Part shown: one piece after another, positions 1 to 12,000 of the stretch
Layout: each line of letters starts with the position of its first letter
How positions within the stretch are numbered: position 1 is the first letter of the stretch
Source of the DNA: Brachionus manjavacas
Taxonomy: Eukaryota > Rotifera > Eurotatoria > Ploima > Brachionidae
Assembly (NCBI GenBank): GCA_019054805.1
Contig: JAHQIY010000005.1
Span: 5,005,501-5,069,500, forward strand
DNA: 64,000 nt
Reading direction: 5' to 3'
Notes under the pieces: model-generated
What the model saw: the letters and a program-made list of their open reading frames with translations, nothing else
Told to the model about the DNA's origin: nothing
Database searches by the model: none
Position numbers and translations under genes: made by a program

Positions 1-63
1 TAAAGTTGTAAGTATTCGAATCACGAGCTCTAACTGTTCGCCTAGAAATAATTGCAAATCCAT
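1..63 (-). CDS. Possible first coding exon of a gene running off the left edge
   Basis: On the minus strand an ATG at 63 opens a 21-codon frame that stays open to the window edge (begins MDLQLFLGEQ). The composition is less AT-biased than the flanking DNA. No family is recognised and no splice site is needed to reach the edge. It could be chance. Sequence to the left would decide it. Confidence 0.15.
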   Translation of the reverse strand, partial: MDLQLFLGEQLELVIRILTTL

Positions 64-777
64 TTTACCAGCTAGATTGACTTGTGATTGTAAAAGATTG
101 TTTGTTAAGATAAAAATTTTAAATTAAATTGAGCATTATTAATTTTTTAGCCCTAGTTTAATCGATGATAGGTTTAGATATTCTATTTCGATTTATTTTT
201 ACTGTATTTAACATTGAACTCAATAAGACGGAAACTGATTTACGGTGATTTATCATCTATTCGACTTCTTGCTGAGATATTCGAGCAACAAAAATATCAA
301 CATATTGCACAATCTTTTGAAACATTCATTTGATATTATGATACAATTAACATCTATTAGAACAATAATCCAATAAATGCATATTATCCTGAAAGGTAAT
401 CTTCACACTGAAGACACGATGCACGGTCAAGCAAGTTTAATTGTTGAGCCATTGAAATACTAAAGAATATTTACCTAACTTAATTTGGTCATTAAATTTT
501 AATTTAAAATTTTATTTTTTTGAAGAATTTTTTTTGATATTTTTTTGACTATTCTTAAATCCTTAAAATCCGAAACAGGGATTCAACTTTTTTTTTTATT
601 GCTAAAATACGGACACGGTTTTTTTTTAAACACTAAAAAATGCAATTAAACATTTGTGAACTAAAATTTGATTATTAAAAAAATTTAATTCAAAATACTA
701 AAAATTTATGGCAGCATATTCTTTGAAACTTGCACTAAAATTAACGCCCAATTTTTGAAAAAAATTTATTCTTATAT
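64..777. other. AT-rich intergenic DNA, nothing recognised
   Basis: No long reading frame, RNA gene or repeat was recognised. The sequence is rich in A and T runs typical of the spacers in this window. Confidence 0.5.
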
Positions 778-785
778 GATTTTTT

Positions 786-1141
786 GGAGTTGTGAAGTTC
801 GTTTCAATTCGATCTTTTCAATTCAGAAAAAATTAAATAAATTTTTTACTAAAAGAGATAATTTAGTTCTGTAAAATGCTTAATTATAAGCAAATTTGCT
901 AAATGCAGTAAAATAAGTCTGCAAAATACTTTGCAATTTTCTCCATTTTGCACCCCATTAAAAAGTATTTAAATCAAGTGTGCAATTACATTGCAGAGTT
1001 TTTGCAGACATATATTTTTGGATTAAGCAAAGTTGCTTAGCCATTAAGCATTTTACAGAACTAAATTATCTCTATTAGTAAAAAAGTTATTCAAGTTTTT
1101 CTGAATTGAAAAGATCGAATTGAAATCAACTTCACAACCCC
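786..1141. mobile_element. hAT-type MITE A (356 bp) with 8-bp target duplication
   Basis: Inverted terminal arms of about 100 bp: the left begins GGAGTTGTGAAG and the reverse complement of the right begins GGGGTTGTGAAG. Both arms share the stretch TTTCAATTCGATCTTTTCAA. The element is flanked on both sides by GATTTTTT (778-785 and 1142-1149), an 8-bp duplication as made by hAT transposases. There is no coding capacity, so it is a non-autonomous element. Confidence 0.85.
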
Positions 1142-1243
1142 GATTTTTTCCATGTTGATTGCTAAGAATAAAAATATGATTTTACAAAATTAGTTTATTT
1201 TTTAATTAAAAATGGTTTCATTATCAAACCTATTATATTTTAT

Positions 1244-1495
1244 GGCATCTTGAAGTTTAGGCAAAACTCTGCAATTAAATAGCGCAGTTGAATTACTTTT
1301 TGAAATACTTTTTAATGACGAGCATTTTCCTGCATTATTTATTAATTGCAGAGTTTTTGCAGACCCTTATCTAATATCTAGCATGTTTTTGCATTATTTA
1401 GCATTTTGCAGAGAGATTTAATCATATACCATTCAAAATTTTGAAATAAAAATACTTTTTGATCTAATTTTTTTGATCCTAAACTTCAAGATGCC
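1244..1495. mobile_element. hAT-type MITE B (252 bp) with 8-bp target duplication
   Basis: The terminal inverted repeat GGCATCTTGAAGTTTAG at 1244 is matched by its reverse complement ending at 1495. The flanks are identical 8-mers TATTTTAT (1236-1243 and 1496-1503). No coding capacity. It shares an internal segment with MITE A (TTGCAGAGTTTTTGCAGAC at 992 and 1346), so the two are probably related. Confidence 0.85.
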
Positions 1496-1503
1496 TATTT
1501 TAT

Positions 1504-2135
1504 GCAAGGTGTCTTTGGTACCAAAAGACAAATTTCAACTACTTAGAGGTAAGAGGATTTTAAACTAAAAAAATTATATTCATTTCAAAACCAATAAAAT
1601 TGAAAGCTTTATTATTTTAATTTTTTGAATTTTTGAATTAAGTTCATTTTAAGTTTGAGTTTTTTTTTGATTTTGATTTTCATTACCACATTTTCAAAAA
1701 CAAACAAAAAAACAGACAAAATCTGATTATTTATATCCATATTTTCTTCAAATATGAAAGGAAAAGCAAATATGCATTGAGATTTATTTCTATTTTTAAA
1801 GTGAAGATTTATGAGATAAATAAAATTTATACAGCAAACTGTGTTGCTCCTTTGAAAGAAATTCCACCCAAAAAATTGACTTTTGGACATTTTTGTTTGT
1901 CGAAGGAAGGCTTTCAGGGTAGTTAGATTCTAATCTCCAATGAAACAGTTCTTAAAGACCAATTCTGGCAGCTTTTCATCCACAAAAATATAATTTTTAA
2001 ACTCTAAATTTATGTATCTTTGACACCAAATTAGTCTTTATTTTTTCAAGTTCAGAGAAAATTATTGATTTCCGACAAAATCTGAAACCTTTTAAAGTTA
2101 TAAATTATAACCAACTAATATTTACCTAAGATTAC
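1504..2135. other. AT-rich intergenic DNA, nothing recognised
   Basis: One 92-codon minus frame is present (1612-1890), but it is Lys/Phe/Asn rich as chance frames in A/T runs are. No family resemblance was seen. Confidence 0.4.
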
Positions 2136-2363
2136 TTAAGCTGACCAAACTTTCGTAAAATAACGTAATTTCACCGGTTCTAGTCTCTTTTTAGAACCAC
2201 TCAAAAAAGTTCCATACCTGTATTTAAAAGAAATCTTTTCCTGTTTATAAGCTAACTTGATTGCTTTTGCTGAGTTTTTTTTGATATTTTTGATCAGATT
2301 GTTGTCTCGCTTTGCGGCTTCCATTTCAAGCTTGTTTAGGAAAGTAGTGGCTTTACACAACAT
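2136..2363 (-). CDS. Hypothetical 75-codon frame, unrecognised
   Basis: ATG at 2363 with a more balanced composition than most frames nearby (a basic, Lys-rich stretch around residues 18-50). A possible splice donor (CAG followed by GTATGG) lies inside it near 2215, so it may be one exon or part of an old mobile element. It sits beside the LINE relic starting near 2400, on the opposite strand. No domain is recognised. Confidence 0.2.
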   Translation of the reverse strand: MLCKATTFLNKLEMEAAKRDNNLIKNIKKNSAKAIKLAYKQEKISFKYRYGTFLSGSKKRLEPVKLRYFTKVWSA

Positions 2364-3085
2364 AGCGATTTCTTCAAGGGTTTTAGAGTTTCTTCAAATA
2401 CATGAGCTGTACTAGCCGATATGCTTTTTATTCCTATTTATCAAGGAATTATTTCAAGACATTTTCGATGCTGTTATAATCAATGGTCTCAAAGGTGAAA
2501 AAATTTCAGAGGAAACATACAAAGATATTCAAGTTAAAAAAAGTGTGAAACGAGTAGAAATTTCCTTTCTGAAAGAATCAGATCAGTTAATTAGAAATTT
2601 GACTGGTCTCACAGTTTTTTAAAATTTAAAGTGCGCTATCTAGCGAACTAACGATTCAGGAAGAAGAAGAAGAAAAAGAAATTTCTCAAATAGAAACAAG
2701 CATGTTAGAAATGATTACCAAAACTCGAGAGTTCCCAAATAACGAGACAACAAATGAGGAATCTCACTTTTCGTCATAGCCCAGTCAAAAAAGTATGCAT
2801 ACTTCAGTTCTAGCAGTCAATCTTGATAAAGATTCTGAAGAAAGAAACTGCTCAAATTTGGAAAAATTTAGGGATCAATCTAAAAATTCATCAAAATCTT
2901 TTTCTACCAATGTTCAAAAAAAGTAAGCAAAACAAGTGCGTTTCAGAATACGACGAATCACAAACGGCAGAATCGAAAGAACTGAAAAATCAATCTAAGT
3001 AACCTTAATCACGTATTTCAAGATAAAAAAGTTTGACTCACATTAAATGAAAACAATATCGATTTTAACTAAAAAAAGCTCAACT

Positions 3086-3184
3086 CAGATCGAATACGTT
3101 GCGTTGCTCAAAAAGGTACTTGAAAAGGAGATGAGCGCCTCCCCATTATCCACTAGGAAATAATAGGGACAATTACATATTCTC
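3086..3184 (+). repeat. 3' segment of a SINE-like repeat inside the LINE relic
   Basis: About 95 bp closely match 29037-29131, the 3' part of the tRNA-derived SINE described there. The shared core includes GCTCAAAAAGGTAC and CCCATTATCCACTAGGA. Here the tRNA-like head is absent, consistent with a 5'-truncated insertion between the ORF1-like and endonuclease parts of the LINE. It could instead be a native LINE segment borrowed by the SINE. Confidence 0.7.
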
Positions 3185-3450
3185 CTAAAAACAGGTTTGT
3201 AATTACACACTGGGATTGTCTTCATTTACCTAGTAGGGTACATCTCTTAGGCTATTTTTTAGCTTAAAATTGTCCCGACATTGTTTTGCTCAATGAATTT
3301 GAATTGGGTAAATATTTACCTTGATTTTCAAAATTATCAGTCAGTTACGAAACCACGTTACAAGTATGGAGAGGAGTAGCTTTTTTAATAAATAAGGAAT
3401 TGAATTTATATAAGATTTTTCTTAAGAGGAATTCAATTCCGAACTCCTTT

Positions 3451-3946
3451 GGCTGTCCCTAAAACGCAGACCGGTTTGCAAATCAGTATTTGCAGACCCT
3501 AAAATTTTTCGATGAAAATATTTTTTTATAATGTTAAATATACCAAGTTGTACAACTTTTATAAAAGAAAAATTGATGTGCATAAAAAACGGCTTTTAGA
3601 AATTAATTGAAAAAAAACTTGAAAATTTTAAGTCTATTACACTATTGATTTTGACTTTTATCATTCTTTTTTTTCTAATTCGAGTTGTTGAGCTCAAGAG
3701 CTATCGATTGGTATGTTTATCTTCAAAATGATATCATGTTTAGGGATAAATGGGTTTGCAACACATTTTTGCTCAAAATCAACCGAAACTTTACATAAAA
3801 TGTTAAAAAGCATAACGTATTCTGAAAGAGCATAAAATTTGCTAAAATTTGGTATATTTAACATGATTAAAAAAATCTTTCTCCTCGAAAAAATGTAGGG
3901 TCTACAAATACTGATTTGCAAACGGGTCTGCGTTTTAGGGACAACC
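3451..3946. mobile_element. hAT-type MITE C (496 bp) inserted in the LINE endonuclease
   Basis: Terminal inverted repeats of about 95 bp: the left begins GGCTGTCCCTAAAACGCAGA, and the right in reverse complement begins GGTTGTCCCTAAAACGCAGA. Perfect 8-bp duplications ACTCCTTT flank it (3443-3450 and 3947-3954). It interrupts the endonuclease region, whose reading resumes after 3955, so it is younger than the LINE. Confidence 0.88.
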
Positions 3947-4952
3947 ACTCCTTTTTATAAAACTGAATTTTGGAAAGAAAAATGAATTATTTGTATTAAG
4001 TCTTTATAATCTACCCAATGTATTTCTGAACTTTGAGCTTTTTAAAACAGATAATAAAAAATGTAGAACTTACATTTTAGGTGGTGACTTAAAAGCTAGA
4101 ACAAAGCAAATAGGCTGCGTGGGGGAAAATGAAAACGGTGTAATGTTGGAAAGAATAATCAATGAGTTAGACTTTTCAGTAATCAATAATAAGTTTCCTA
4201 CTTTTAATATTTTCAATTAGAATTATTATGAAATTATTAAACTTTATTTAGTTTCTTCTTATTGAATTTTAGACTATTCTTTTCCTTGCTTGAATTAATT
4301 TTCAGAAGATAATAGCAAAAAACTACAAGCGATTCAGAATACAGCAGTTAGATCTATCCTTAAGTTTAAATATTATACTCCATCCAACATCGTGCATCAT
4401 GAGGCCTTTAATAAACTCTAATTACTAAAATTCTAGAATCGCTTTTTTGAGTTGAGTGAGAGATATGTTGGGACAGGACTAAGTCATTTTTAATACCCAA
4501 CTCCATTGTGTAATTGCTACCTTTATGCACTTTTTTCCTATAGCTTCAACTATGTAAACATGTGTCACATTTAACAACCTATTTCAATATATTTTAGTAT
4601 ATCTTTTTAACTTTCCTTACATTTTATTTTAGCAAATTAACTTTATTTTTATTTTTTTTCTAAATTTATTCTGAATGAGCTCTAGCTCAGTTTAAAAAAA
4701 TAAAAAGCTTAAATAATAATTTCAAGTTTTTTATTTTTAAAATATAAAAAATAAATAATTATTTAAAAATAAGACAATAAATATGAAAATATTTATAAAA
4801 ATTTATAAAATAAATTTAACTTTGATTGAGTTAAAGACAATTTTTTAAGAGTTGTACAAAATTAAACCTTGTTTTGATAATAAAAATTTAAATAAATCCA
4901 AAGCACATTATTTTAGTTTTGAATAAAAATCAAATTATTTAAATCGAATAAA

Positions 4953-5357
4953 ATGCAAAAACAAGATGAAGAATTTTTGAAGACGCTTGAATCGGACCTT
5001 GAGCATCGATACACCGAAAATGATGAAGACTACATGCAAGCATCTACCAATGATCCGCCAAATCCACCTATTTTGAAAATTATTGTTGAAAGAAGACCAT
5101 CCTACTACGAAGATGATAACCACCGAAATTATAGAAGAGGTCGACAAGATCATCACCATCATCATCATCGTAATCGAAATCATAATTCGTTTCATCCTTA
5201 TCGTCGGGATAATAATCGATACGATCGCAGCGAGTCACATCATGGAGACAGTCGTAGATTCAAGCAAAATGACTATAGACGTAATCAATACCAAAAAAAA
5301 GAAGAATCAAGCTCTTCTTATGATCAAAAAATAAATATAAATAATAAAAATTCTTAA
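4953..5357 (+). CDS. RAMAC: RNA guanine-7 methyltransferase activating subunit (RAM)
   Basis: A 134-residue protein. Its N-terminal third matches the RNMT-activating subunit RAMAC/FAM103A1: the block RYTENDEDY (residues 19-27) followed by PPNPPI aligns with the FTENDKEY..PPESPPI core that binds and activates the mRNA cap methyltransferase. The rest is an Arg/Asn/Tyr/His-rich RNA-binding tail with a run of six histidines around residue 67, as in the vertebrate protein (Arg/Asn/Tyr-rich tail). The family acts in the nucleus in cap guanine-N7 methylation. The ATG at 4953 is the first in frame and gives the usual family length (human 118). Single exon. RRP15 follows 152 bp downstream on the same strand. 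Confidence 0.85.
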   Translation: MQKQDEEFLKTLESDLEHRYTENDEDYMQASTNDPPNPPILKIIVERRPSYYEDDNHRNYRRGRQDHHHHHHRNRNHNSFHPYRRDNNRYDRSESHHGDSRRFKQNDYRRNQYQKKEESSSSYDQKININNKNS

Positions 5358-5509
5358 ATAATTTTTTGTAAATTTGACATTATAAAATTTAAATTTTTTT
5401 TCCTTTTTTCTGATACGATTGTTCTTTTTTTTCTAAATAATTTGTTGAAAATATTGATACGATTAATTGATAAATAAATTTTTTTTAGATTTTAGAATTT
5501 AATTCTATA

Positions 5510-6021
5510 ATGACCAGAGTAAAGTGTGATGTTCTTGATCGGAATCGGGAACGAATATTCAACAGAATAGCAACTAGGTACAATTTAAATAATAAAAAGG
5601 CTAATTAGTCTAAAAATATAATTATTTAAGAGGAGTTGTGAAATTTTTTAATGTTTGTAATCAAGAACAAAAAGATATAGACAATAAAGTGAAAGTGGTG
5701 GCTGGAAACTCAGAGCGAAAAAAAGACAAAATTCTTAGCTCAATAGATAAAGGGTCGTTTTTGGATCGTTTAAAAGAAGATGACGATTTCAATTCGGAAA
5801 ATAGCGTAATATTTTTTGCTAAATTTCCCACTTTTTTCAAATAAATATCTTTTTAGAATAAACCAGCATGGAGCGTGTTGAGGGATGACTTTATTATGGG
5901 AAATGGAATAAAAGAATGGACTGAAAATCAAAGCGATAAAGAAGATGACGAACAGGAAAAAAAATCAAAAATACAAAAACCAAAAAAAATAAAGAAAAAT
6001 TTAAAAAATAAAAGGAAATAA
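5510..6021 (+). CDS. RRP15: RRP15-like ribosomal RNA processing protein
   Basis: Three exons: 5510-5577, 5631-5805 and 5857-6021. The introns of 53 and 51 nt are GT-AG and the phases agree, giving 135 aa. Residues 19-28 (NRIATRGVVK) continue into FFNVCNQEQKDIDNKVK and match the RRP15 core RIATRGVVQLFN. Exon 3 carries WSVLRDDFIMGNGIKEW, matching the conserved C-terminal block of RRP15. The end is a Lys-rich tail. RRP15 works in the nucleolus in maturation of the large ribosomal subunit. The N-terminus is shorter than the human protein (282 aa). A pyrimidine-rich AG (5488) lies 19-22 nt before the ATG, so a 5' leader exon or trans-splicing is possible. Confidence 0.85.
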
Positions 6022-7717
6022 AAAAATAATAATTTAGTTCTTTAAAAATATCACCTTAATTTGCATGAAATAATATATTTCAAGCCCAGCAGGACTTAAA
6101 TATAATCTATAAGCAGCAATTCGTTATTAGATTTTGAAAAATAAAACTAAAAGTCCCTTAAAAAAGACTCAAATAAAATCAGTGACTTTGTTTGAAAAAC
6201 ATAACGAGTTTGACTTTAAGGAGGACCTTTTTTTTTTTTTAATAATACTTTAGAAATTTTGGCATAAATAATTTAATAAATTGAATAATATTAAAAAATA
6301 AAAAATGTCACAAGATGAAACTATTATTTCAAAACTGTAATATTTTGACTTGATGACTCATTTCACTTTGGTGACCGGAAATTTTTTTTGTTTAAAAAAA
6401 ATAAGTTTGAGTAATTTATTTGGTGACTTAAGACACAAAAAATTACAATTCTTTTGGACACCAAATTATTTAATGAGTCATAAAAATACTTTGACGGGTT
6501 ACCAAAATTTAAATAGTTAAAAAATCTTTAAATTTTTCTTCTTTTGCATTAATATTAACAATGTTTGTTCTTCGAATTTTTAGTCATTCAAATTAATACT
6601 GGAAGAGAAAATCTCTAATTTTGCAAAATGCAAGCGAAGTCACAGCTGCATAAAATGATACAGAGTTAGCGGTGAGGAAAGCTTTAAGCAAGCATGCAAA
6701 TTCTTTATGTGGCAGATTTTTTAAAAATTTTAAGGATATAATTTACATAAGTCGAAAATGCATTAATCAAAAAAATTTAGGAATAATTCTCTTATATATA
6801 TATTCTAATCTATATTTTATCAAACATTTAATCTATTTTTTTTAAATAAATTAAAAAAATTTGATCATCTTGGTTATCAGAATTTTTTTGTTGGGTCATA
6901 AAAAATTTTGCAATTAAAAATTGGTTTTATAATTATAAAAATAATTCAGGTCACCAAACTGACATGAATTGCCAGGTCACACATTTCATGACCCACTTGG
7001 TCAGATAGCAGGCCACCTAATCACCTAAAAACCTAATAATTTCCCTGTAACTTAAGGACTGTTGTAAAGTAAAATCAATTTAGTTTATATGAAGAATAAT
7101 AACAACTATGCTTTGAACAATTGCCTGATATTAAAAATTATCCGTGAAAAATGACTTTGGACTTCAAATATAACATTATTTTCTCAAATACTTAGATTTA
7201 TGAAATTCATTAGTAATGCTAATAATTAAATTAAATTGTTATTTTCATTAACCTTGTAAAAATTTTTAATATTTTTAATATTATGGGTGGGTATAAAATG
7301 CCTTAGTTTTTAAAATTAGTAAAATTGGAAATGGAATTTTTTTCCTAAATAATCTAAAATCATTAAGATATCGTTTTTTATAAAATTTATTTTAAAATAA
7401 AAAAAAATCGAACAACATTTTATAAAATCATTTATTCACCAAATACCAATTTTTTTTCAAGTTCTCAAGTTTATTTTAATTCAAAATAAATCAATTTTTT
7501 TTGGTATTTAGCTCATTTTAGTAATAGTCATAGCAAATGATTTAATTAAATTTTCAATTTAATTCCAAAGTTTTTTAAATTAAATATAAAAAATACAATA
7601 TAAATAAATTCATCATTTGTTTGAAATTACATCGGAAGGTAAAAAAGATAGAAATAATTATCAGTTCTAAAATGATAATTTTTTAGGCCTATAAACTGGG
7701 ACCCTTTAAACCTTATC
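6022..7717. other. AT-rich intergenic DNA with an unclassified inverted repeat
   Basis: No gene was recognised. About 6349-6485 holds an imperfect inverted repeat (ATGACTCATT with a GGTGACC-type inner part on both arms) that could be a small MITE. Several GGTCAC/GGTGAC motifs recur up to 7020. A stretch at 6580-6710 is less AT-rich but is broken by stops. Confidence 0.4.
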
Positions 7718-9080
7718 TTACAGTTCTGTAAAACTGTAATCTCTTTCGATGCTAAGAAGTCGAAATAGATAGGGAAAAGTAAATGCGATATTAACACCGA
7801 TAGCAAAATAGGTCATATAGTTATATGGCAATTCAATTTTTTTTTGCTTTTTACTCTCTGGATTCAAGTGATCCAATTTATAGACATAGCACAAAAATTT
7901 CAACAAAACTTTCTTAAACAGTTGTCTTGTGCACAAAACAAGCACTAGTCCCATTATGGTTCTTAAGACACCTAAAAAGTAGCCAAACGCATTCGGAAAA
8001 TGAATGTCATAGAGCGGCGGCTCATCTGGTTTTTGGAGAAATCCTAATTTGTTGTTTAAGTATGAGCCGATTGAGAAACCAATTACACTGCCCATTATAA
8101 TCACTGTATCCCCACGCGCTGTACTCCATTGTCTTAATGATGGATAGTAGTGACACAATAAATATCCAATGGTGAACACAACAAACGGAGAGAAGTCATA
8201 TTCGAGGATAAAATGATCTATCGGTTCGAGAATAGGGATCATGATTAACAACACTAGAATAGAATACAATACACCGGCTACAACATCAAGAATTGAATGC
8301 TTTTTTTTTTAAATTAAAATACTTAAAAATAAATTTTTAAAAATTATTACCATTCCTAAATAAAGTCTACTGCAGCTGACCCATGAGCAAAATAGGACAA
8401 CGATTGCGATAGATATAGAAAGGTCTATATTATAGCGCGAATAAGATAGGACCAATACTGATATTGGCAAGCCAGCTGATACCATGGCATGAGTTGAAGG
8501 AAAGCCATACTCTGCCAAATAACGTTCTTCTAGTTTGACCACTGGAGGAGATGCTGGTCTCGGCATGCACAGAATATCTTTTGTAGCTTGTCCCACATAC
8601 ATAAAAATTCCCCATAAAAACGCTACCCTTAAAAAGTAAAAAAAAATTTTCATTAAATTTTATTATTTTGAAAAATGCCAGTAAAAATGAATACTTTCTT
8701 GCTATGGCACCGTCCACGTTCCAAAACCAAAATGGAAAAAAAAGACAGTAGAATATTTCGTTTCCCATTGCAGCACCAAGATGAAAAAAGTAATACCAAA
8801 ATCGATTGTGTATTAGAGTATTGGCTATCAAATGGCTATGATCTGTAATATTGACCAATTTTTTTGGATTACTGGACGTCCGTCTGTGATTTGTTTGCTT
8901 AGAGTCATAATTTGTGTCCTCTTGGGTTTCATTTTTTTTCAACGGGCTTCGCTTTTTTATTTTAAGAACCGGCTGATCCAGAGCCTTCGGTTTTGACTCA
9001 AAAGTCGGCTCAATTCCGAATATTTTTTGAAAAGCAGCGACTAAATGTGGGCTATTTAGATAATTGATTAAATCGAACAT
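7718..9080 (-). CDS. SGPP1: Sphingosine-1-phosphate phosphatase (PAP2 family, ER membrane)
   Basis: Three exons on the minus strand: 9080-8695, 8627-8351 and 8299-7718, 414 aa, with GT-AG introns of 67 and 51 nt. The lipid phosphatase signature is complete: KX6RP at K145-P153, PSTH at 172-175 (H175), and SRX5HX3D at S215-D226 (H222). The flanking text (QATKDILCMPRPASPPV, HSILDVVAG) is that of SGPP1/2, which dephosphorylates sphingosine-1-phosphate in the ER. Several hydrophobic segments follow. The N-terminal 90 residues are polar and poorly conserved. Whether it is SGPP1 or SGPP2 cannot be told. A TTTTTTTTTAG acceptor lies 12 nt before the ATG, suggesting leader splicing. Confidence 0.93.
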
Positions 9081-12000
9081 TGCTTCTTTAATCTAAAAAA
9101 AAATTTGAAATTGAATGTTTTTAATTTTTCAATTTTGTTTAAATTTAGAATTTTTGTTTTCAAATATTATGATTATAAGAAAAGAAAAGATATCGGAAAA
9201 TAACGTGATAGAAAATAAAAAGAAATTATGAATTTATCATGTCTCTTGACAAACGATGGAATATTTAATATTTGAATATAAAGGCTAATCAATAAATAGT
9301 CCTAAAAAAAATATTTCAATGAATATTAAAATATTAACTTAGATTAGAATTGAAATTATGATTTTGAATAAAATTTTTGATTATGATTTGAACATTATCA
9401 TCTTGAAGTGAATAAGATTTTACCGCTTTTTTTTTCGAAATTTTTTTTTGAGTTCTCTTTCGAGGAAAAATAAAAACTTAATATATTCTACCTTTGAATT
9501 TTGCAAAAACTAATTTAATATTTGAAAAAAAATTCATTATAAGATAAACGAAAAAAATATATTACAGTGTACTAAAATTCAAGATCTAAGCTATTACATC
9601 AAAAAAATAACGATTTCAATACCAAATTAATTCAAATATAATGTGTTTAGTAATCAAGAATACTAAAAAAGCGCCCTAAATCAATTTTGGTCCAAAAATT
9701 AAAACTAAAAACAATTTCGTTTTGTACGAATTTGAGAACTAGAAATTTTTTAGACTCTTATCAAAATTTTTGCAAATATTTAATGTTATATTTGAATTTA
9801 TGCTTAAGATTAACTTAAAATTTAAACATTTATTTAATTTACATAATAACCAAATCTTCTTAAATATTATCATTAATTTTTTTGAAAACTAAATTTTTGG
9901 AATCTAAATATATCAAACTGGTCATACTTTTTTCATTTTCTCACTTATTCTGTTTTTTCAGATAATGTTTTTTAGTTAAGAAATGTGCATTATGCCTCAA
10001 CTCAAGACCTAATTAATCCAAGAATTTTGTTTGTTCAAAAATTATTTTTATTTGTCAAATAAAAAATGATTTTGCTGAAGATTTAAAACTATTTCTTTAA
10101 CTTGGGCTATATATCAATTATTCGCTGAACAAAAAATTCCATTCACTAGCCCTAAAAATTTGCTACAAATTTTTAAACCAATTTTAGTTATGATTATTAA
10201 ATAAAAAAAAATTAAAAAAAAATCAATATTAAATTTATTTTTTCATTAGTTTTGATCATCAACTAATAAATAAAATTTTATTTTTACTTGAAAACAAGTT
10301 CAAAATTTGTTGATTTTAGCTAGATAACTGGACTAGGCGCTTTGTATTTTATCTTATTTATTCGAAATTAAATATTTATTTTTGATATTGAAATAGTCAT
10401 TGAATTACAGAGAAAACTTGAATGTGCGTGTCAAATGAAAGATTTAATCAGAATAAATCTAAAATAAACCATATAAACTTTTCATTTAAAGGCAATACTG
10501 TATTTTAAAATTTTTGCAAAGCCAATTATCCAAAAACAAAATTACATTTTTCCAAAAATCTTCATTTTGGTAAAAGACTTAGATTTAAAATATCCTGTTA
10601 AAATAAATCAAACATTGAAATTATTTCCTCTAACTATTGTTGAATGTTTATTAGCATTAAATTCAAATTTTTCAAAATAAATCAAAAATTAAAATAATAA
10701 AAACAAAATATTTTGTGCAATTTAGTTAAAAAAATAAAAGATCAAAAATAATAGTTTTAAAAATTGGTTAGATAATCGATAATCAATAAGAGAAAAAAAA
10801 ATTATAATGTTTTTCTATATTTAATTCTAAAGTAGATTATTTTGAGGTTTTTTTGTTTATTTAAAAAAAAACACTACAAGAAATAACAATTTAAAATTTG
10901 GCAATAGTATTCTAATTAATTTTTTAATTAGATGATTAAAAGCTTACAAAAAAATCAAATTAAAATTATTTTTGGTCAAAAAAATTTTAAAATGAATTGA
11001 ATATTTTGATTTTTAATTTAAATAAAAAAATTTTTTCGATCTTTATCATTTTAAAAAATTCACCGACTTAAATAAATTATTTTAGACTTGATAACATTTA
11101 ACTACAATTTAGAATTTCGAACCAAAAAATGACCAATTTAATTTCCGAATCAAATTATTTATAAAAAAATTTTTCAAAAATAAACTTTTTTCTTTTATTA
11201 TAGAGTTAGTTTAATTTTTTTTATTAGTACTAATTTTGAAAAAAAGAAATGAAAAGAATTAAAAAACAGAAATTTTTTGAAAAAAATTTGATCAAATATC
11301 AATCCAAGTATTAATTTGAAATCGGACTTAAATATTTTCATTAATTGAACAACTAGCTCAATATAATACTACGATTTTGTATGAACAAGATCGTTTAATT
11401 GATAGAATAAATCAGCTTCTGGGAACAGTTTAAAACTGAAGATAAGATTATTTTTCTTAAATTTTTCTCGAAAAATACAAGCAAATTATTAGAACATTTT
11501 TATAGAAAATGTTTAAATTTTAAATAAAAATTTATAAATTAAAATAATACAAATATTTTGAAGATATGTAAATTATTTAGTTTTGCAATCAAATTTTACA
11601 ATTTAAGTTCAATAACACGATTTTTTTTATTTTAAACTTTTTTTAACTTAAGCATAAAAAATCTGCCAAATATATATAAATTATTCTTTCAATCAGAACA
11701 TAATAAAATAATAAGATTAAATAAAATCAAATTAGATTTAAATAAATGTGCATGTAGCTGTTTATTAAAATCATATTAATCATTAAATGTCATATTTAAA
11801 CCTTGAAATATTGAATGAGGAAATGTTTCATTAAAAATTTATATCGTTAACTTGAATTTGAGTTAATAGGCTGAAAATCAATTTAATTTAATCCCTAAAA
11901 CATAATTTTTAAGTTATCAGGTAATTTAGGAGGAAAACAATTGCTTCCTTTCAGTTAGATGTTTAAGAGTACGTAATAAACTAAAACCATTTAAGGTTGA

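Larger units (their letters stand above)
2400..4700 (+). mobile_element. Decayed LINE: ORF1-like part, endonuclease part and RT C-terminal tail
   Basis: Three plus-strand coding remnants lie in the order of a non-LTR element. At about 2455-2620 is an ORF1-like piece (IFDAVIINGLKG). At 3200-3430 and 4075-4215 are two halves of an APE-type endonuclease, the second with the telling GGDLKARTKQIG. At 4310-4420 is the end of an RT ORF (LQAIQNTAVRSILKF). Stops and frame breaks are frequent and most of the reverse transcriptase is missing. The endonuclease is split by MITE C. The 3' part (4480-4570) is also found near 35.8 kb, so the family is repeated in the window. Confidence 0.75.

Noticed and set aside
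6349..6485. Imperfect inverted repeat with ATGACTCATT ends
   Set aside because: Arms short and divergent and no clear duplication; noted only in the spacer entry.
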